Shown here: positions 11,701-25,642 of the stretch, in pieces | How positions within the stretch are numbered: the first letter of the stretch is position 1 | How the letters are laid out: the number at the start of each line of letters is the position of its first letter | Source: Ulota crispa | Taxonomy: Eukaryota; Streptophyta; Bryopsida; Orthotrichales; Orthotrichaceae | Assembly: GCA_963920765.1 (NCBI GenBank) | Contig: OY987245.1 | Coordinates: forward strand, 5,038,727-5,102,726 | Length of the DNA stretch: 64,000 bases | Direction: 5' to 3' | Notes under the pieces: model-generated | Told to the model about the DNA's origin: nothing | The model's database searches: none | What the model saw: only the letters and a program-made list of their open reading frames with translations | Position numbers and translations under genes: made by a program

Positions 11701-14700
11701 TCCGCATCAAACTTCTGCAATCAATTCATGGCTTCGTTTTAGTTTTGTTCTAGTATGTATTGTCATTGAAACTCATATTATTTCTTTATGCCCTCACTGA
11801 TGCGGTGAAGCTCTTCCGATGCTAATTTTGGGGGTTTATGCTCACTTCAGGAAGTTGATTTGCTTCTGAATGATGGAAGTAAGAACATCAACGTTGTTGA
11901 ATGGCGTAAAACTGGACTCTTAGCATCTCGCGTGGAATTAAGTCGACGTCAAAGTAGACGGAGCTTGTTGATGGCTCTTATACTTGCTGTTACTCCTGAT
12001 CAAAAGGTGCAACTAGAGCTATCATTTTATGCTTTTTGTCGATGTTCGCGTTTTCTTTCTATCTTTCGTAGATCATTAAGATCATTGGCCTACTCAAGGT
12101 ATATGGAATTGAAGTTTTTTCTTAAAAATATTGCTCCCCTCAATTATATATATTAACATTGATTTGGTCCTTAATTGCAGAGTGAGGTAAACGAGCTGCT
12201 GGCTCTGGTTTACTATGATTCTATTCAGAATGTCGTACCTTCGTATGATCAAAGGCGGCACGTTCCAATCCCCGATGCGTCTTGGATCGGTGCTTGTAAA
12301 TACTCTTTCAGCCATTTCGAGGTGGCTTATTCTGTCAAGTATGAATCACTACCACTGCATTTCTTCTCAATGTGAGTATGATTTGAGAGGTTTGATGCAA
12401 CTTTTCTAGTGAAATTTTTAACATAGGATAAAATCGGCTGACCTCTTTTGCAGACCGCACTGGACCCATGTATTTTATTGTGGAAAACTTGGCGAAAAAA
12501 TGGATCATCCCTACTCTGAGTCTCTTGCCTACTACAAGAAGGGAATAGACATGAATCCGACTGCTGTCGACCCACTATATCGGCTTCATGCATCTCGTTT
12601 TAAGCTATTGTGTTGTAGCAGACACAACGACAAAAGTATTCTACAGGTTATTTCTGATCCTTGTTTTTATCTGATCGCTATACCCTCTATTGGAGGTCCT
12701 CATCCTCTAAAAGATGCCCACATTTTCCTTGCGTCTTCTCTGTCATAGCCAGATGCGCTTCCATGGGTTTTCTTGGTAATCTATTGCATACTTTGTATGG
12801 GTAGAGGTGGTAGCATGATTTTTGTATCACAACGTCAGAAACTGTACCAGTTCTTAGATTTTTTGCCTTTCAATTGTGGTTCCCCTTAAGAATCTACCCA
12901 AGTTTGCAGTTGGATAAGAGTATTATGTATTGTGGTCCCTAATGAGTCCTCCTCGGTCATGCTGCAGACTGTTGGAAGATATTGTTATCTTCCTTCTACC
13001 CTAGAAAAAGTGGAGAAGATCTGTGATGCTGCCGTTGGAGTTCTTCCTGACACAACAGATGCAGTAGGGGAGTCAGCAGTTGTGCTTGGTGAGGGTGCTG
13101 TGCGGGAAGGCTCGAATTTGCAAGATGAAGTGACAGGAAAGGTGTGGTTTGCGTCGTCTGCCATGTTAATTAAAAATCTGTGCTCTTGCATATTGTCTTA
13201 CACGTTTATTTTAGTAATATTTGAACTATTGCTGGCTGAGCGGGACAATAATATTGTTTCGATAAGAAATATTCAATGCCAACGATCATCAAATTTAAGT
13301 TCGTGAAAGATTTGATGATTTGCGGTACAGTTTAAATTTAAGCAGCATTGTGGCTGAAACACCAGTTTCTATTGAAACTCCTGAAGTGCAAACTTGGAAC
13401 TTTTGGTCACCTTCGAATTTAACATGCATCTTTTGTCTATGAATGATAGGCAATCGAAAAGTTCTGTGTTGGAGACCTAAAGGACGTTGTTGACAAGGAG
13501 TTTCTCAAGCAGATCTGGAATGCACTCTTTGATGACTGTGCAGCAGCGTTACAATCATGTTTTGATGGAGAACTCAAGCATTTTCACAAGGCTCGGTATA
13601 GATTGGCAGTAGGCTTGCATTGCCGTGGTGACGATCACGACCTTGAAAAAGCCAAGGAAGAACTAGCTTTCTGTTTCAAGACGCACAGATCCTTATTCAC
13701 AATCAATATGTGGGAGATCGATGAAAGTCACTTAAGAAAGTCCAGGTATCTCCTTCTCTAGAATTTTAGCCAACTTTTCAGACAAAAGAAACGCTCAAAC
13801 CGTGATGCTGCTAAAGTAAGTAGGTTCGTCACAAGGCACCCCAAATTGACTAAGGATGATGCTTTTGATCGATTCAAATCGATTCAATCATCTAAATTTT
13901 CTGAAAACGACCCTTGATTTGGTTATACCCCAGAAATACATTCTACAGGGACAGTAAATGTTCAAATTGTCGGAATCTGTTATGTTGTCCTAAATATTAT
14001 TAGAGGACTAGAAACTCTTGATTGTGGGCAACTGTATCTATTCCAATTTATCTAAAATTTCTTTTCTCCTGCATGCTTAAGTTGGTGCATGGCATACACT
14101 GACATCGACGCCTGCCTTTATTTCAGGAAAAAACCTGCACACCAGCGAGTTTTGGAACTGGGGATGCCTGAAAGCTCCCGCAAATTCATCTCTTGTGTGC
14201 GGAAATATCTGATATTTTACTTGACGTTATGTGAAGAAACTGAAGATCTTTGTACCCTTGAACGGGCTTACACGTGCCTGAAAGCCGACAGGAAGGTAAC
14301 AGCTTTCGTCTTATTTCATTTTGTCTGTCACTATTAAGCTTGAAAGTGTTTCCTGTTTGTTTATGTACACCATTCTCTCAAGGAGAATGATCTGGCATGC
14401 TCTAGTTAATAATAGACGTGTTGGGAGCATCACTCATACATCTTCATAACTTGTGGAACTCTCATGATGAATTGCAGTTTTCTTTGTGCTTGGAGGATAT
14501 TTCTCGTGTAGCACTGGGAAAATACATTTTATCCCTGGCACGAGCAATTTGCCAAGCAGACTCTGAAGGACCGTCTTCTCAGACACGCTTACAACCTCTT
14601 TTGGAGAAAATGTTCAGCTTGTACATGGATTATGGAATCTCTTGGTCTGATTCAGCCGGTTTAAGTTTGGCAGAAGCAGGAATTATGAACTCACCAGAAG

Positions 14701-16842
14701 TTGCTGAAAGTGCTATATATAGGTACGTAAATTCTGTCGGCTGAGCTACTTTTGAAAACCCATTTCACATATCACCACATCTTCAGCAAATCGTTATCAG
14801 CATATCTAGTGGAGACGTCATAAATCTATGCATTTTTGTGGATAATACATAGGGTTAGCCATATGTTTTTACTTGCTCTGATTCTGACATAGCTCATGAA
14901 CCGTATGCAGTTATACCCACCGTTATATCCAATTACTTGAGGCTGACCTGCGTATAGATGCTCTTGAGATTGTGAACGAACGCATCAGGAAACGGTTCAA
15001 GAACCCTAGACTTGTCGGTGCACAGTCTGGACAAGTTTGCAAGCATGCCAGCTTTGCATGGTGCCGTGCTTTATGCACTGCCCTTTGTTCCATTACCACT
15101 GTTTGTCAAGAAACTCTTCTGACAACTGCATGGAATGTGGAACAAGCAGCAGACAAAAGCAAGGATTATTCAATTTTTGTTAACTTGCAGGTTATGCTCT
15201 TGCAATGATTCTCTTGATCTTTTGTAGCAGAGCATCTCTTCTTGTTTGTCTTTTATTGCTGAGCATTATTAAGGGCTTTATACAGTTCTCAAGGCAAGTA
15301 TGTTTGTGCTCTCCACGCAAATGATCCTTCGCGTTTCATGATCTTCCCATCAACTAGGATGTCTTAGTAGAGTCATTTGGAAATCTTTACTGCTGAGGTA
15401 GCTGCCTGTATTTTACATTCGCCATTCTTTTGTCTCATTATAACCGATGAAAGCTACAATTTCAATCCTGCATGGTTCTGAAAGAAAGGATTGATCTACC
15501 AAGGGTTTCTGAGTCTTTCATAAAATCCCCGTCATGATTGATTCTTTCTATTTATATTTAACCTTAATCTCGTTGATTTTTTTGTGGATTACAGGATGAT
15601 TTCCTTGCAACAAGTTCGTACGAAATGCACACTCTTCCCACACTAAGTCAGCATCCTCTAGTACCCCAAGACGATACAGCGCTTGGTGCTGAACCATCAA
15701 GCTCAACGGTTGGCACTGGCACCTCTGCAACTCTAAGTGGGTCATATTCTTTGATCAAGAGTATGAAGAGCGTGTTGGTTAAGCAAGCAAGTCCTGAAAA
15801 GCTGGACAAGGCGACTGCATTGTTGCGTTCTGCTTACGTCTTCTACAGAGACAGCTTCTCCGGGCCATTTCCTAGTGGAATAAATCTGTACCTCATAAAG
15901 GAAGGAAGAATGCCCACTCGAATAGAAGCTGCAACCTCATCATTGCCTGGAGGATCTTTGTTTGGATATGATCCAATGGATATTAGCACTCCCAGAAAGT
16001 TACTAATTTGGGCTTTTACTCTCGTGTTTGGGCGTGCCGGGGGAGTAGCAGAAGCTGTGAAATATTGCGAAGACCAGGCCAAGGTTCGCTTGAACTAACC
16101 CTTGTACCTCTCATAACTTTCCTCTGCATCTGTATTCTGTTCTCAGGCCCAAGAAGCAGTGAATTAGAGAGCTGTTATTGATCTTAAATCTGGACTTACA
16201 GCCTCGTCCTAAGAAGGGGCCTGCTTCCGTCTTGCAAGCAACTACCGCCACCGTTCCAATCTCCTCTAGTACACAAGGTATGTACCCTAATCTCCGACTG
16301 CTACTTATCCGCTACTCGTGGTGCTGTGTATAATTTTGAGCACTCTGGTTGTAATATAGTGTATTCTGCAAAGAAACTCAATTTCTAGTTTGTTGAGTTC
16401 TGCCACAGAAACTAAAGCTTGGAAGCTGCCCACAGTTATCTAGTGCGTCCAGCTGTGGCATTTTCGTATGTGTTTCTCAGGCTCTGCTGTTCGTTTGTCT
16501 ATTCGATTGCAGTATAACCAATGCATTGCTCGTGTGTTTCTTTGGCTCTTAGAGAAGTCGTTCTACTCCGAAAAAACGAATATTGTATCGAGCAACCATC
16601 CGGTGTCGCACTCACCTCTCCCTGCTGAAGTTGACCGAAGTTGGGCACCCATGGATGTGGAGCATTCAACAGCGCCGGCATCATCAACTGTCGCACTTCC
16701 AGCCCAAACAACTCACGAGGGACAAGGTGGGCTAGTCTATGCTGTCGGAGGAAATGTACAAAACTCTGTTGCAAGTGTGTCTCTTTCTCCCAGACCCTTG
16801 AGCGCAAATGCAAGTCCTTCGGGTCAAGTGAGAGAATCTTGA
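5751..16842 (+). CDS. CABIN1: CABIN1-like TPR protein, HIRA histone-chaperone complex subunit
   Basis: Orthologue of Arabidopsis AT4G32820 (annotated calcineurin-binding protein cabin-1-like), part of the HIRA complex that deposits histone H3.3 outside replication. Coding exons: 5751-5753, 5913-5990, 6121-6240, 6362-6402, 6676-6887, 7114-9647, 10057-10608, 10824-11207, 11506-11664, 11851-12006, 12181-12338, 12454-12646, 12968-13141, 13450-13745, 14127-14295, 14478-14722, 14911-15190, 15595-16083, 16202-16277, 16553-16842. They sum to 6609 nt, 2202 residues, with no phase conflict; the Arabidopsis protein is somewhat shorter. Tetratricopeptide-like helices lie near residues 80-180, followed by a basic cluster (KKRK, about 253-256) that may be a nuclear signal and an acidic stretch. 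Landmarks shared with the orthologue include [44 protein letters not shown] and PESSRKFI. The start is the ATG alone in exon 1, followed by FHIAAIND in exon 2. The last two exons are weakly conserved and least certain. Confidence 0.88.
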
Positions 16843-17340
16843 TGGAGTACGAGGATGATGCTCACGTAGTAACTAAACCACCTCACGCATAAATCAATTG
16901 AGAAAGCCGAGTGTCAAATCTATGTGAGGACTTTAGAGAACATCTTCAGTTCTTGTTCTCATTATTTGAATGTCTTCTCGAAAAGCACGACTTCGTGAAC
17001 TTCTCAAATGATCAAATCATTTGCAGTTCATATTTATTGTCTATTGTGCCAGATTTCTGCGTTTGGCCAGAGTACTGCACAAGTGAGTGTAATTAGCTAA
17101 TCAAAAGTGCCAATATGTAGCCAGATAGACATCTTGGCAGCACTGTTCACTCGTAGGTTTAGTTTATTGGTAGCAATTAGTGTTCGGTGTACGTACCTGT
17201 TCGATTTTGAAGCTATTTTGCGTACAGTGTTCTCAATTGTTGCACCGCAGGTTGGTGCTGCTTTTTTAATGACTTCAGATGCAGAGACCTGTAATGAACC
17301 TAAAACTTTCTGATGAGGTCATTAAGCCATTTTAGTTACG
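16843..17340 (+). other. Probable 3' untranslated region of the CABIN1-like gene
   Basis: Mixed-composition sequence directly after the stop codon at 16840-16842. No long reading frame fits the preceding gene. Composition drops to the AT-rich intergenic level after about 17400, so the transcript probably ends between 17000 and 17600. The exact poly(A) site is not evident. Confidence 0.4.
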
Positions 17341-18039
17341 TGCTCATGCGTTGCACATGACATTCATGAAATCTTTCATGAAAAGACTAGTGGTTGCGTT
17401 TAAGCACTAGAATTAGTCTTAATTATAAATGCAGTTCAAGATAACCGTAGGAAGGGAGAGGAATCCAATGCAGATGTTCTATTTTCTACTTGTTACATAG
17501 TCGTCTGCCCGAAGACTTTAGCTTATATAAGAGCGGAGAAATAGCTCTAACCTCTTTTGTGAAGAGAGTTTAGGAGTTTGTTCATCTTGGGTCCTGTGTC
17601 AAATCTTGTGACTTTAATCAAACCCTACGGAGCAAATGTGTTTATTGCGGAATTCACTCTGGTCTTTCATTCACACTTTGCACATTTTGTTATGTCACAA
17701 AAAATTTGTATACAAATGTGACAAATACTGCACTACGTTACGTCCCAATAAACAGTATTCAAATGTAATGAGAAAACATTTGAGAAGTGTGAAAAACGTT
17801 TGAAGTTATCTACCTGCTTCCTGCGATTTAAAGTGTTTTTCAACCTTATAAGGTTGCAAAGAGTTAAAAGATGGCTTTTAAATTGGTAAACACTTCTAAT
17901 CAGTACTGAAATAAAATGCAAAATTTCCATCCAATTTATTTGGCTAAAACTCTAATAATTGTATATCTTCATCATTGAGTTGGGTTCAAAATTTAAAATT
18001 TATTTTTTCAAAAGTTTATAGAGTGCTCCTTTATTAAAA

Positions 18040-18464
18040 GGGGATTGATATCTGTACCATACCCTTTGTACCATACCCTTTCTATTACTGTACCACACCC
18101 TAGAGTAAATTTAGGATTTCTACCATCAAAAAGCTGAATTTGAGAATTTGGATTCAGATTTGGACTTACAGACCATGATTTAGTCTAGAACCACAAAAAA
18201 AGTTGCAATTGAACAACACCCAATGAAAAAGCTTATCTTTTTTTACAAATAAAAGTAAAAGTAACACTTTTCTCCCTAACTAAACTTTCTCATTGGGTGT
18301 TGTTGAATTGCAACTTTTTTTTATGGTTCTAGACTAAATCATGGTCTCTAAGTCCAGAGTTGAATTCCAAATTCTCAAATTCAGCTTTTTGATGGTAGAA
18401 ATCTATAATTTACTTTGGAATGTGGTACAGTAATTGAAAGGGTGTGATACACATATCAATTCCC
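18040..18464. mobile_element. Foldback miniature element, family A, copy 1, with 9-bp target duplication
   Basis: Ends GGGGATTGATATCTGTACCA and TACACATATCAATTCCC. The arms mirror each other through the whole element: TACCATCAAAAAGCTGAAT is answered by ATTCAGCTTTTTGATGGTA, and CAACACCCAATGA by its complement near the centre. TTATTAAAA occurs on both sides (18031-18039 and 18465-18473), a perfect 9-bp duplication. That length is typical of Mutator-like elements. No coding frame is present. Confidence 0.85.
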
Positions 18465-20461
18465 TTATTAAAATGGTGTATATGCATAGTTTGCTAGCAC
18501 CTTTGGCTTTTTGTGTTTAGAGTTTAACTTTGGAGTTTAGTTTAGTTTTTTTTTTCTTCTACCTTTGAGGAAGACAAAGAATCAAAGGTTTCCCAAGTTT
18601 GATTTTTTTCCTTCACAAAATAATTTTAAATTTTTTTTCTAAGGAGAATTGTATGTCCACTTTAAAATTGAGAGTCTTGTATCCACTCTTTCTTCTGTAA
18701 AGTAACATACGCATTTGGCCTTTGTCACAATGCACACTCGTAGTGAAATTTCTATACATTTGAAACAAAGTCTGCATTTTGATGTGAATTTTTTTCACTT
18801 TTCTTCAAGTAGTTGTGGTATTTCAAATCTTCTCGTCAAAATGATGTACATACTTTTATCTAAATTTGGCACTATTATCCATTATTTTATGAGGAATGTG
18901 AGTTCATTCGATGATGGTAGTTAGATTATATTTGATTGGTGTAACCTAACATGATTTTGCCCTTAGTTTGATGTCCAACCGAAGATCATTCTAATTTTAC
19001 CTCCAATTTTATAACTTTAAAAGAAATGATTTGGTTTAAATTCTTGTGTAAAATTTATGTATTAGATACTTGTCAACATGCGTAGCAATAAGTTGGTTAT
19101 AATTGATTTTAACTTGTGAATCTTCAAAAAAAATTAGACATCTAAATATGTTTGTAATTTGCAATGTTCAAGAAGGGATATGGTCAATAATCCTTGTTTT
19201 GCAATGAAGGCAATCTAGAGATGCATAGATCTTTTATCAAAAAATTTCACTTTGAAAAAAATGCAAGACAATTATAAATTTTACCACCAATAGATCAAAT
19301 TTAGAAATATTGGTTCTCATATTTGGATTTGCATATCTAAAATTAGTCTAGAAGTATGAAAAAGCAATTAAATTGACCGACCACAAAATGGGGGGTAGAT
19401 TTTTTACTTTTACTCTTGTTTGCAAACTAAATAATCAATTCCAAATTGACTCTAAAGGTTGCATAATCCTTGAGCCCAAGTCCAGTGAGATGATGCCAAT
19501 TTAGTAAGACAATTTTGGTAGCCACAATTAAGTTGTAACTAGATCAATCACAACAAAGTCATGCTAATAAATAACTAAATTGACCTTATCTAGGCATTTA
19601 CAACCAATTATGTGACAATTTTTTTTTTTTTGATTCATATTGTTGATTGCCACAGCTAAGATACAACAAAAAATAATTAGATTAATCTTGCTTGGACATT
19701 CCCTACAAGAGAGGCATCCCACCCATAGTTAGAGTTCTCATTTTCCCATCAAACCAATTGGACTAGTAGGAACTAAACCGTAGATTGGAGAATGGAATAT
19801 TGTGAACAAGGATCCGTGAGCCATTGGTTGTGAGCCTACTTTCTTTTGTCAAAACACTCAATTTCACTTATAATCGTACACATACAGCCTTAAAATTATG
19901 CATTTTAAACTTTATAATCCAAAAATGATTCTTACTCACCAAATCTTGGCTCACGGCTCACAAGCTCACCATTTTACGCTCAGCATTGTCCCGCAGATTT
20001 ACCAACTACGGTAAATAAGTGGGGTAATTTAAGGATACTGGTCCAGATATGAGATAGTTTTCAAAGAGCTTTCAAAGGGAGTCAGGTCTACTCGCATCTA
20101 CCAAAGCTCGCATCTACCAAAGCTCGCATCTACCAAAGTATGCATATAAAACAGACAATGCTTCCATCAGCAGCCAAAGTGGACTGACCCTGCAGGAAGT
20201 GGACTTTCGTTGAGAAAGGATGAGGGACCTACTCCCCAAAGGGACAAGTGATGACGTCCCCTAATTCCAAACAAATGGTAAGTCCTCCGTAGTCTAGGTT
20301 GGACCGGGGGCTTGAGGGCTGCCACCATGCAAGGTGGATGACTCAATAAAATGAATTTCTAGGTAGAGTGCACCGGTGTTGTGTGGGTGTTGATTTATTT
20401 AGTTTAACCCAATTTTGTAATTCTCCATGTTAGTGCAAGAAGACGGGGTATTTTTTAAAAA

Positions 20462-21211
20462 GGGAGATTTTAATAGACACCCCTAAAGTTGAGTTGCCAT
20501 ATTTTTTTTAGATAACCCTGGTTTTTCAGAAATTGCACAAATACCCTTGGATCATAATTTTTAAGCATTTGTTTTAGGAAATTGATACGTGCACACTTGG
20601 GGTTTGATATATGCACACTCCCGAGGGAGGGGTGAATTTTAGATATTTACCATTAACAAGTTGAATTTTGAAAATTTGAATTCAAATTTGGATTTGGAGA
20701 CCTTGATTTAATGTAAAACCATATAGGAGGTTGCAATTAAAGAATGCCTAGTGAAAAAGCTTGGCCTCTTTTATAAACAAGGGTAAGAGTAATATTTTGC
20801 TCCTTAGCTAAGCTTTTCCACTAGGTGTTGTTTATTTGAAACCTCCTTTGTGATTCTAGACTAAATCAAGGTCTCTAAATCCAAATCTAAATCCAAATTT
20901 TCCAAATTTAATTTGTTGATGGTAAACATCTTAAAATTTTCCCCCCCAAAGTGTGCATATATCAAACACCAGGTGTGCACGTATCAATTCCCTTGTTTTA
21001 TTGTGCATGTCACTTCTTTCTCCCTTGTGAGCACGTTGCTTCTTTTTTGTTCTATTGCACTCCTTGCTTTAACATTGGTCATGAAGGAAGTAGCTTGCAT
21101 AACATAACAAATTCCTGAAAATTATGGTCTAAGGGTGTTTGTGCAAATTCTGAAAAACCAAGAATATCTATACAAACATGTCAAAATTTAGGGCATCCAT
21201 AAAATTCTCCC
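20462..21211. mobile_element. Foldback miniature element, family B, copy 2, split by a nested family A element
   Basis: Begins GGGAGATTTTAATAGACACCC and ends ATCCATAAAATTCTCCC. Inner phrases match copy 1 at 2890, including TTTTTCAGAAATTGCACAAA and the mirrored CTGAAAAACCAAGAATATC. The central part is displaced by the family A element at 20578-20992. Flanks show an imperfect 9-bp match (TTTTAAAAA / TTACAAAAA). Confidence 0.75.
20578..20992. mobile_element. Foldback miniature element, family A, copy 3, nested inside family B
   Basis: Ends GAAATTGATACGTGCACAC and GTGTGCACGTATCAATTCCC, with the family A interior (ACCATTAACAAGTTGAAT and its mirror). The duplicated target is TTGTTTTA plus G or T, at 20569-20577 and 20993-21001. 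This shows that the element inserted into an already present family B copy. The terminal sequence is diverged from the other family A copies. Confidence 0.8.
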
Positions 21212-22667
21212 TTACAAAAATGTTTGTTTTGAGATTTTATATACAAACCACAAAAAGCTTTCAAGAAGGTGCATCTTTTTGTACACTGAGAAAATTTAAG
21301 TGCTTAAATCTATGTAGATACAGAGATTTGGTTGTCTTTCCAACCATATAGTTGGGCAATTTTCATACCTTTAATCCAATATAAGTGAAAAAATTATGAA
21401 TTCGATACGAAGCCTTGTTGTGATACCACTAAAATATAATCCCTAAAAGAGTGCATCTACTAATTCGATGTTGGGGATGAATGAACACTTTCAAAAAAAA
21501 TTGAGCTAGTTGGGTTGGATGGATTTTGTTGATTCCAAACCGCCAAGGAGGAGATTTTGCGGAAAAGGAAACTACCTTTGACAAAATTGAGGAGGTACCT
21601 TACTTGAAGGCTATTGTGTGAAACAAGGACAAAACCTCTTGTAGCATAGTTGCTTGTTCATCCACCTTTCTACTTGTCATTGATTGGTGATAAGTTTTGA
21701 GTGCTACCAAATATAAACAAGTGCCATGCATATGAAAAACTTGATTTTTCATTCATCCACATGTTATTAGATTCTTATGGTAGTTTTTAGTGCTTGCTCC
21801 ATAAAATTCTTCAAAAAAACATATTTTGACATACTTTACATTTTGAAGTGTATGAGTGCATATCAATCCAAAAACTATTTGTGTACTTTAGAAAATTAGC
21901 TCTTCAAAACCAACTTCAAAAATTAATTATTCTAAAGAAAATAACCCCTTAGAAAAACACCAGAAACAGAATTCCTCACTATGAATTCAACTAAAAATTT
22001 CTTCTGAAAGAGGATTAATTTGAATCTATGATCAAGTTTAGAAGGAATTTGATAATTATCAGTTCATAAAATAGTGATTCACTTCCAAACGTATGGTTTT
22101 GTGATTATACACTTTACATATTTGTTGGAAACTCACCTTTTGTATGTTCTTCTAGATTGCACTTTATAAAATGTCCTCAAGTTTTTGAATCCAAAATATT
22201 TAAGGTCTATAAGAGGTTGAAAATATGGAATTTAATATGATTCTTACTTAACATTTTAAATCTATACTAGCGGTTGGAGCTTGCTACACTATGCATTCCC
22301 CATTATAATTTTATTAGAATTTTCATGTGTTCAATAGAATACAAAGTAAAAAATTAGTAAGTGTTCAAGTTGTATACATGTGATAATATCATAGAGACTC
22401 AAGATGTGATATTATAGAGGTCAGGATTTGACAATACAAAGGGCCTTGTGATTTTGTAGTATGATTAGTACTTCATAGATAAAAAAGTACATTAAAGAAG
22501 TTTCATAAAACATAAAAATCAGATCAATAGTAATTTTCCACTAATATTTAGTACATACATTTCTAATTTGGACAAATTTTACTAGAAAAACAATGATAAT
22601 GTTTGTCATTATAGTCATCACTCTAAAATTTCACAACTTTGCATAAACTGTAGATGTAACAAATATA

Positions 22668-23076
22668 GGGAATTACTACAACAACACCCTAAATTGCTAA
22701 CGGGACACCCCCTATGATCATGAAAATGTGATTTTTAATGCTGATTTTGCTGATTTTTAATTCAAATCATAATATTTGTTTCACCTTTATCATTCTAAGG
22801 TTATACTAACAAAAAAATAGGTGTGCTCAAATTTCAAACTAAAAATATAGGACTTTTGAGTTACTTAAAGCAAAAATACATCAAAGAATAGTATTGGTGC
22901 AATAATTTTTCAACAAAAATTTGTATATGTCATGCTCTCTTTCAAGGAGATGGTAATATTGTGATTGAATGAATGATAGTCCACTTAATAAACAAAAAAA
23001 TAGCACTAAATTATCAAATTTCATGCTTAGAGGGGGTGTCCCTTTAGCAATTTAAGGTGTTGATGTAGTAATTCCC
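22668..23076. mobile_element. Foldback element with GGGAATTACTACA termini
   Basis: Left end GGGAATTACTACAACAACAC and right end GTTGATGTAGTAATTCCC are inverted copies. The inverted repeat continues through CTAAATTGCTAACGGGACAC, answered by GTCCCTTTAGCAATTTAAG. The arms are about 60 bp and the interior is AT-rich without coding capacity. It ends four bases before the family A element that follows. Only one copy is seen in the window. Confidence 0.75.
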
Positions 23077-23080
23077 CAAA

Positions 23081-23536
23081 GGGAATTGATATGTGTACCA
23101 CACCCTTTCAATTACTGTACCACACCCTTTCAATTACTGTACCACATCCTAGAGTAAAATTTTGATTTCTACCATCAAAAAGCTAAATTTGAGAATTTAG
23201 AATCCAAATTTGGACTTAGAGATCATGATTTAGTCTAGAACCATGAAAAAAAGTTGCAATTTAACAACACCCAATGAAAAAGCTTATTTTTTTTTTACAA
23301 AAAAAGTAAAAGTAACACTTTTCTCCCTAACTAATTTTTTTCATTGGGTATTGTTGAATTGCAACTTTTTTTATGGTTTTAGACTAAATCATGATCTCTA
23401 AGTCCAAATCCAAATTCCAAATTCTCAAGTTTAACTTTTTGATGGTAGAAATCTAAATTTTACTCCGGGGTGTGGTACAATAATTGAAAGGGTGTGGTAT
23501 AGTAATTGAAAGGGTGTGGTACACATATCAATTCCC
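23081..23536. mobile_element. Foldback miniature element, family A, copy 2
   Basis: Ends GGGAATTGATATGTGTACCA and TGGTACACATATCAATTCCC are a perfect inverted pair. The interior matches the copy at 18040. Both ends carry an internal duplication of the phrase CACACCCTTTCAATTACTGT. Flanks TTCCCCAAA (23072-23080) and TTCCTCAAA (23537-23545) form a 9-bp target duplication with one difference. Confidence 0.85.
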
Positions 23537-25642
23537 TTCCTCAAATATGTACGTTATATACTTACAATTTCAAGACTTGTTGTATTTGCGTTTGAAAATT
23601 TTGATGGGGTGCACTTTTACAATGTAAAAACAATATTATCAGCTCAACTTAGAACTATTGCAAGGTTTTCAATTATAACTTTTTTTTTCAATTGTAAGAT
23701 AAATTAAAGATTGAAGTAGACAAAATTTGTTGTATCAAATATAAAAAGTCACATCTCTCTAAAAACCGAATAAAAAAACCAAACGTTATCCAAAAATCTA
23801 AAAAATCTTACCTTGTATACATGCAACTATCATGCATTAACTTCAAATTTGCATTCTTTCTAGGTTCAAGTGGTTTGTCATTTGTAGACTGAGTTGGTAA
23901 TGACAATATAGTGGCATTCAGATATGTAAGGAGTAACAAAACTAACATATGGAAATATTTCTTGAACTTCTCTCAACCATCTTCCATTTTTCATGTTTGA
24001 ATGGTCTTTCATCCTACTTTGCTAATTGCCTTTATACTAGGTTTCAAAAACAATTGTTAAAAATTGTGTATTTCCATAACCATATCCTTTTTTATCCGTT
24101 TGCAAGACAACAATTAGATGTCCTTTTTAGTCACTCACAATGCTAAATAAAATATTTGAAATCTAAACAACCTTTGAAACTTGAAATTATGTCTTGATTT
24201 TAGTAGTTGAGTTACCAATATGCAAATTTGCTCAAAACAAGCAAACATATTGAGATGGTTCTTATTGAAAATATTAGCTAAATCAAAGATGACCATGCCC
24301 CCATGTAAATTACAATTTTTTTTAGAGATGCTCAATGAATCCAACCTAAACTTTTGCAAAATTCTAAATGAAATCATTTGCCATGGTTTTTGAGAGCAAT
24401 GTAAAAATCATCAACAAAGTTGTTGAAGAGTGCTGACGGCAAAAATACCTTAATATAGCAAGGTTATTACATCACAAGGATTCAAGGAAATATCTAGCAA
24501 CTAAAGCACACTTAGTGGTGTGTTGAAGTTAAAATAGGAGTTAAAATTGGTACTTCAAACATTACCTAGCCAAGCCTAAAGCGTCACCATTCCCAAACTC
24601 AAACACAACAAAAATTAACTTCTCCAACCTAAATTACAAGAAAGGCACCTACAATACAACATGGCAAGGTGTTAATGGATTTAATTTTGGAAAGGACCTT
24701 AGTTGCAAACAACACCCACAAGTGCCTAAGATTGCCCTATAAAACTTGTCAAGTTGATTAGATTTTATTAAACCACTAGTAATTGGAACACTTTGCATAT
24801 GTTGTAATATACAAGGAGTTCCAAAAAAACAAATAGAAAGTTAGCCAAATGAAATGGCAAATAGATTGGTCAAATTTTGAATCTACCAAATAAAAATTAC
24901 CAAATTTCAAAAAATTGTTTAGCTATATAAGTACAAGTCTTTTTTTACTAGTCATACCTAACAGCGTGATGCAAGAGACATTCTCATCCATGAACAAAGT
25001 TTCAAAAAATGGACCTCCACACAAAGTGTCCTCCTTTCCCTACTTATCCAATGGTTTGAAATATTGAATTTTCACAACTCCAATGACTTTTCACACCTCT
25101 CCATTCCCCTCTCTATTAGATCTTGTGGTGTTAATAGAGTTTTAGCCAATGAGACATATATGAGACAACCAATTTTCAAAATTGTATTCTATCTAACATA
25201 TATAAAAAACTACACATTTGGACTTGTCCGTTTGATAATTTGTGATTGGTTGATGAGCATGGGATGGGCATGGGATGGGCATGGAAACATATATAAATAA
25301 TTACATGGCATTTGGTTTTCATTTAGCTTGCTAAGTAGGTCAAACTGGATTAAATTTATACTTCACTAATTACTAAAAAAAATTATAAGTTCTTTTCAAA
25401 AACATCATTTAAAAGAAAACTAAATAAAGTCTCTCATTACTTGTACATTGTCACTACTAGAAAATGAAATCCAAATTAACATTATTATGTTGATTTGGAT
25501 ATATTGATCTAAAAGTTTTTAACAAGGTTGTGATGATTAGGACGTGCTTGTGGTAGTTGGGACTGCATAATTTGGATTCGTTTTTTACCAACAGCGTATT
25601 GAGGTGGATACAAAAAAGAGGGTTAGTTTTTAATTTTAATAA

